This document shows, piece by piece, positions 19,686-22,580 of a DNA stretch of 22,580 bases. The stretch comes from a virus. The DNA lies in the IMG/VR virus record IMGVR_UViG_3300013118_000318, positions 1 through 22,580 of that record. The stretch is one strand, 5' to 3'. The position numbers and the translations under genes are program-made. Below the pieces are notes generated by a model, which had not been told where the DNA came from, searched no databases, and saw only the letters and a program-made list of their open reading frames with translations. Positions within the stretch are counted from its first letter, which is position 1. Each line of letters opens with the position of its first letter.

Positions 19686-22580
19686 CTATGCTAACATTCT
19701 AAAAGTTTTTCTAACTGATCTAGTGCTGAAACCCCACTGTGCATCCCAGTGAAGGCGTGCCATGTAGGGTCTGTTCACATAAACCTTATCCTTGTTTGGG
19801 TCGACACCCCAACACTTGATTGTATTCTCCTCAGAGTTGGAATCGATCACCTTAACTACATAAAACAATTTACCATTTTTTGTTTTCTTTTGCAAGACTT
19901 CTCTTGGAATAAACCAACAAACCTGGAGTTCCGCATCGAACTCTGAAATGGGTGGTATCATCAACTCGTCTATCTTGCTCTGCAGCTGCTCATTCATGAC
20001 CGTGCTCATGGGAAAGATCCCAACTAGATCCACTAGATACTGTAACTTCTCCTCATCTGTGAAGTCCCCCTCTGGTTCAAACTTCTCAATGTTGTCTTCT
20101 AGGTTTTTCTCTTTGCGTGGGCGCTCAACTGCAACTGCAGACCAGAAGTGTTTCATTCCCGAAAACCTCTCATCCATCAAACAGTTCAGTGCCTGACTCA
20201 AACAGAGTGCAGAGACCGCCTTCTTGTTTAATTTTGAATAGATAATATTATCATTGAACAGGAACTCCTCAATCTTATTGAAGGGTCTGTTGTCTATTAT
20301 CTGCTGAATAGCGGTCATACCCAATCCCTTTATGGAAGAGAGTGGTTGAATCAATGTCTTGCCATCTTCACTGATCTCCCACCTGACACCAGAAGTATTC
20401 ACATTAAGTGGTTCAATCTTATACCCATAAGATTTTGCAACGTTGATTGCGCGCTCCTTGCGCTTATCAGGTTCCTTGTCCAAGAAGGCAGCTAACCAGC
20501 ACTCTGGATAATAATTAAGAAGATAAGCACATTGAAAAGAAAGCACGCAATAGGAGACAGCATGAGATTTATTAAAACCGTAACCAGAAAAATACTTGAA
20601 CTTGTCCCACAACTCCTTCGCTTCATGTTGTTTCATTCCTTTCTCTAGGCAACCTCGCCTAAACTTATCGTAGATCTTATCCATCTCTACCTGTGGGGCG
20701 CCTGTACCTTTCTTTGTGAGCAACTTGCGCAACTTATTACCCTCATCGAGTGACAAGTTCTTGCCCAATTTGTGAGCAAGCATAGCAATCTGCTCCTGAA
20801 AAATCAGGAACCCATAGGTCTCTTCGGTGACATCTCTTACATATTGATTGAGATACTCTACCTCTTCAGGATTTTCTTTAGCGCCGATGTACATCTTATC
20901 CACACCCGCAGACAGCGGTCCAGGGCGATAAATAGAAGTAATGGCGGCAAGGTCCGTAATATTATTCGGGCGACCATTCTTGCAGAAGTCCTGTGCCCCA
21001 TTCTCTGTAAATTGGAATATTCCTGCCCATTTTCCCTCATGAAAGACATTCTTCCAAACCTCCTCGTCATCCAAATTAATCTTCTCTGGATGTAACTTAG
21101 TTTCATAGAAAGTCTTAATGTCCTCAAACGTAGGATCACTAACACCCTCATACCTAACTAGTATATGCCTGATTGCATCTTCAATCATACGCAACGAGGC
21201 GAGACCCAAGATATCAAACTTGATAAACCCCATCGTCTCTAGGTGTCGAACGTTTTGACCTTCTGACCATGGTGTTTGTCGAACACCTCCAGAGTTAATG
21301 AGTGGCATCCATTCATTTAAATTCTCTCCAATCACCACACCTCCAGCATGACGAGATGCTGATCGAGTCTGACCATACAATGCATTAACATGTGTCTCAA
21401 CTTCTGGATATTTATTTAAAAACTTTTGTAGCGACTCTGAGTATTGCATAAGTTCTTCAAAGGTTGGACTGTAAACACCCGCAGTGATACCATGTGCCTT
21501 CTTCGCAAGAGGAGTTGCCTCGTAAACCATCTTGTTGGTTACCGCATTCACTTCAGCAAATGGAATCTTATAAAACTTCGAGATATCTTTTACAAGTGAT
21601 CGCAGCTGCAATGTGTTCCAGTTTGTGATAGGAACAACAACATCGTCACCCCATTCATCAATTAGGTGTTCTTTGAGTACCATAGGGTCAGAAACATCAT
21701 AGTCGATATCAGGATATCCAGACCCACCTTTTGTTAAAAAACGCTCGAATTGTAGTCCGTAACGGATCGGATCTATCTGTGTGATACCCAAGGCATAAGC
21801 GACCAGAGAACCCGCAGCAGAACCTCTTCCTGCGCCTGTAAGTTGCATCCTCGTCGCTTCTTCTGCTATCTTCTTCATCGTCAAGAAGTATTTGCTAAAA
21901 CCCCTGTCTTCAATTACGTTGACCTCATACTTGAGGCGTTCAATATACTCTGTCTTGTCAGCAAATCCCTTCTCCTTTGCTCCTGCGATACACAGTACTG
22001 CGAGCGCCTGGCCAGCTGACTTTCCATCGGGAACAACAAAGTCTGGGAGTCTTACTGTGTTATCTGGTAAGAAGGATTCAATCATGTTGTAAGCAATATC
22101 GTGTGTCTTGGTGATGGAGTTCAGAACCAAGTTGTCGTTATACTCCACCCCACACTCTTCGGAATACTTCTTATAACTCTCCCACATTTGGTCGCCATTC
22201 TTAGGATACAACTCGTACCCTATCTCCTCAACATCGATTGGTAATTCTTCACTCAACCACTCTACCTTACGACCTAGAAATCCCAACCTCTTATATAACT
22301 CTCTGTCTTTCCACGCTTCTGGGGAATAGTAATGAGAGTCTGCTGTGGAGATCAGATCAATGCCAAACTCATAATGCATCTGGATGATGAATTGATTTAA
22401 CTTATGTTGTTCTGGGATATTATTCCACTGCAATTCTCCATACCACCTGTCACCAAAGATAGACTGCATCTTTTGCGTTGTCTTGCGCATAGCATCCAGT
22501 ACTGCGTCTTCCCCCTCATCTCTGTTTTGCCAGAAGTCCCCAGCATAAATCCCACCAAGACAGGCAGATGCTGCAATGAC
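19686..22580 (-). CDS. dnaE: DNA polymerase III alpha subunit (DnaE/C-family), 5' end beyond the window
   Basis: 964 codons in view; the frame runs through 22491-22580 (SACLGGIYAGDF), so the start lies upstream and roughly 130 residues are missing. WYGELQWNN and STADSHYYSP belong to the PHP domain. The palm shows GRGSAAGSLVAYALGITQID, PDIDYDVSDP (two catalytic Asp) and KFDILGLASLRMIED (third). RHAGGVVIG and FQEQIAMLAHKLG are fingers motifs, GYGFNKSHAVSY follows, then helix-hairpin-helix SSIKGLGMTAIQQII and a C-terminal OB-like part (LQVCWFIPREVLQK). It should replicate the phage DNA. A YkuD-like gene lies directly downstream. No proofreading subunit or clamp gene is in view. Confidence 0.97.
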   Translation of the reverse strand, partial: VIAASACLGGIYAGDFWQNRDEGEDAVLDAMRKTTQKMQSIFGDRWYGELQWNNIPEQHKLNQFIIQMHYEFGIDLISTADSHYYSPEAWKDRELYKRLGFLGRKVEWLSEELPIDVEEIGYELYPKNGDQMWESYKKYSEECGVEYNDNLVLNSITKTHDIAYNMIESFLPDNTVRLPDFVVPDGKSAGQALAVLCIAGAKEKGFADKTEYIERLKYEVNVIEDRGFSKYFLTMKKIAEEATRMQLTGAGRGSAAGSLVAYALGITQIDPIRYGLQFERFLTKGGSGYPDIDYDVSDPMVLKEHLIDEWGDDVVVPITNWNTLQLRSLVKDISKFYKIPFAEVNAVTNKMVYEATPLAKKAHGITAGVYSPTFEELMQYSESLQKFLNKYPEVETHVNALYGQTRSASRHAGGVVIGENLNEWMPLINSGGVRQTPWSEGQNVRHLETMGFIKFDILGLASLRMIEDAIRHILVRYEGVSDPTFEDIKTFYETKLHPEKINLDDEEVWKNVFHEGKWAGIFQFTENGAQDFCKNGRPNNITDLAAITSIYRPGPLSAGVDKMYIGAKENPEEVEYLNQYVRDVTEETYGFLIFQEQIAMLAHKLGKNLSLDEGNKLRKLLTKKGTGAPQVEMDKIYDKFRRGCLEKGMKQHEAKELWDKFKYFSGYGFNKSHAVSYCVLSFQCAYLLNYYPECWLAAFLDKEPDKRKERAINVAKSYGYKIEPLNVNTSGVRWEISEDGKTLIQPLSSIKGLGMTAIQQIIDNRPFNKIEEFLFNDNIIYSKLNKKAVSALCLSQALNCLMDERFSGMKHFWSAVAVERPRKEKNLEDNIEKFEPEGDFTDEEKLQYLVDLVGIFPMSTVMNEQLQSKIDELMIPPISEFDAELQVCWFIPREVLQKKTKNGKLFYVVKVIDSNSEENTIKCWGVDPNKDKVYVNRPYMARLHWDAQWGFSTRSVRKTFRMLA

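Overview
The window looks like a piece of a large, lytic, tailed-phage genome from a Gram-negative and probably aquatic host. All of about 44 protein genes and one tRNA lie on the minus strand. They are packed with ATGA, TTGA or TGATG overlaps and almost no spacer, and many are 30-120 codons long. Phage-type genes (dUTPase, a lone C-family DNA polymerase, a sigma-region-4-like regulator, glutaredoxin, a ClpP-like protease) sit among chaperones. The Gram-negative host is inferred from lipoprotein signals, a predicted outer-membrane barrel and five consensus sigma70 promoters. No integrase, transposase, insertion sequence, CRISPR array or rRNA was seen. Host identity cannot be read from the window.

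Layout in the direction of transcription, from high to low coordinate. (1) 22580-16226, replication, nucleotide and regulation block: 5'-truncated DnaE-type polymerase, YkuD-like protein, HAD phosphatase, dUTPase, zinc-finger protein, CBS-less IMP dehydrogenase, a membrane microprotein overlapping a Cys-rich lipoprotein, and a conserved helical protein. (2) 16229-12878: Cys-rich sigma4-like regulator, acidic repeat protein with an exact 48-bp duplication, then a promoter that appears to give a leaderless mRNA for a membrane protein, an unknown, a ClpP-like protease and a nuclease-like protein. (3) 12869-9033: promoter, GroEL without a co-chaperonin in view, coiled-coil tail-anchored protein, unknowns, glutaredoxin, four-helix membrane protein. 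(4) 9036-8477: promoter, Hsp20, hairpin terminator. (5) 8437-6749: conserved unknowns, a LeuA-dimer-like protein, an SH3-like protein, an HExxH membrane protein. (6) 6735-2873: promoter, DUF2061 protein, SlyD-like FKBP, and a run of tiny SH3-like proteins alternating with membrane microproteins. (7) 2876-1: promoter, membrane microprotein, tRNA-Arg(UCU), signal-bearing barrel-like protein, and a methyltransferase / candidate nuclease / methyltransferase cassette cut by the window edge.

Three themes stand out. First, a candidate phage-borne restriction-modification cassette shares a promoter with a surface-protein candidate. Second, seven short SH3-like barrels are interleaved with one-helix microproteins, several starting at TTG or GTG, and two 47-residue membrane peptides each overlap a Cys-rich lipoprotein gene. 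Third, four protein-folding or turnover functions (GroEL, Hsp20, FKBP, ClpP-like) occur within about 10 kb. All functional calls rest on motifs read by eye; no database search was run.
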